DNA of 6,610 nt from an uncultured Erysipelotrichaceae bacterium (lineage in GTDB: Bacteria; Bacillota_I; Bacilli_A; Erysipelotrichales; Erysipelotrichaceae), in contig CADBND010000234.1 in assembly GCA_902795875.1 (NCBI GenBank), forward strand, positions 1-6,610, read 5' to 3'. Every line of letters starts with the position of its first letter. Position 1 is the stretch's first letter. The notes below the pieces were generated by a model. It ran no database searches. It was given only the letters and a program-made list of their open reading frames with translations, and had not been told where the DNA came from. A program made the position numbers and the translations under genes. Below are positions 6,030-6,610 of the stretch, piece after piece.

Positions 6030-6610
6030 TGTTTCTGATCATAGCGGACAGAAGGAAACTGATAAGTATCCTTCTGAATAAGGAAAGACATTTCACCTAT
6101 AGAGGGTTGGTATTCTATTACAATAACGGTCGCTTCTATCTCGGCCTCAAGGATGGATACACCCTGTCAGATGGAAGAAAACTCGTCAATCTGAAAAAGC
6201 AATCCTATCTCATTGACACGGAAGAAAGTTTCGACCGGATCGCTTTGTATGTTTATGATGATAACAAGGGGTATGAAGATTATGATTTCTTTCTAAACAA
6301 GAAGAAGATCATGATCGGTTTTGACAGTGGAGATATCGAACACGGTGATCCTTATCTCAAGGATCAGACTATGGTCATAGAGAACGGAAGGATCGATGGA
6401 GATATCCCGTTTTCGGTAAACGGAGGCACTTATGAAGGCCAGAAACTTGAAGAGGGGGATGTGATCACCTTTTTAGGTGTCCGTATCTTCTACTACGAAG
6501 AATTCCTTTACATGAACAGCTTCTTAAGCAGATGCCATCTTGAAAGATATGTTCTGAAGGAACAGAAGATCCGCTATGGAAACAGAGCAGATCTTCTCCG
6601 CTTTCCGTTA
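6029..6610 (+). CDS. essC: EssC-type T7SS ATPase, N-terminal FHA-like region, 3' partial
   Basis: The frame is open from ATG 6029 to the window end (194 codons). T7SSb EssC/YukBA proteins start with two cytoplasmic FHA-like domains, then two membrane helices and tandem FtsK/SpoIIIE ATPase domains, usually about 1,300-1,500 residues in all. Visible here is a first beta-rich domain (about residues 1-85) and a second (about 92-165) with KKKIMIGFDSGDI, VNGGTYEGQKLEEGDVITF and LGVRIFYYEEFLYMN. The last two match the EssC pattern of 'x-x-G-D-x-I-x-x-x-G-x-[KR]-I' before a final strand. No Walker motif or membrane segment is reached, so the assignment rests on FHA-region resemblance plus two Esx genes upstream. 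Its start shares the A of the upstream TGA, implying translational coupling. In T7SSb systems EssC is the motor that recognises and exports WXG100 and LXG substrates. Confidence 0.82.
   Translation, partial: MFLIIADRRKLISILLNKERHFTYRGLVFYYNNGRFYLGLKDGYTLSDGRKLVNLKKQSYLIDTEESFDRIALYVYDDNKGYEDYDFFLNKKKIMIGFDSGDIEHGDPYLKDQTMVIENGRIDGDIPFSVNGGTYEGQKLEEGDVITFLGVRIFYYEEFLYMNSFLSRCHLERYVLKEQKIRYGNRADLLRFPL

Overview
The window is a single-direction (+ strand) stretch of Bacillota (Firmicutes)-type DNA with moderate GC by eye, strong AAGGAGG-like ribosome binding sites, tight gene packing and a Gram-positive type VII secretion (T7SSb/ESX-like) locus. The protein styles suggest an anaerobic gut or rumen clostridium or erysipelotrich. 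That placement is an impression; no rRNA or other taxonomic marker is present.

Region 1 (1-3419) is a carbohydrate-use operon. It starts inside a glycoside hydrolase family 5 gene (5' end outside the window), followed 3 bases later by a LacI-family repressor gene, then an aldose 1-epimerase (GalM-like) gene, then a nitroreductase gene. The nitroreductase reading frame is broken near base 2957. A clear intrinsic terminator at 3445-3469 closes the unit. The likely logic is that the hydrolase releases sugars from a beta-linked glycan or oligosaccharide, the mutarotase interconverts anomers, and the LacI protein senses a sugar and controls the set.

Region 2 (3420-3550) is a 131-base intergenic gap. 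After the terminator it holds a second, longer imperfect inverted repeat (3472-3509) directly upstream of the next operon, a candidate regulatory element.

Region 3 (3551-6610, continuing beyond the window) is the T7SS locus. It has two adjacent ~100-residue WXG100/Esx-like genes, then a putative lipoprotein gene with SLH-like sequence near its N terminus and a bacterial Ig-like (BIG2) domain at its C terminus, then the start of an EssC-type ATPase gene recognised by its N-terminal tandem FHA-like region. The genes overlap or nearly touch, which suggests co-transcription and translational coupling. The lipoprotein gene is split into two frames by an apparent one-base loss in an A tract (4905-4909). 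It lies where canonical T7SSb operons usually carry esaA/essA/esaB/essB, and I do not recognise its family. It is the best candidate here for an undescribed component.

Both broken genes have their lesion in or beside an A-rich run, so sequencing or assembly error must be excluded before either is called a pseudogene.
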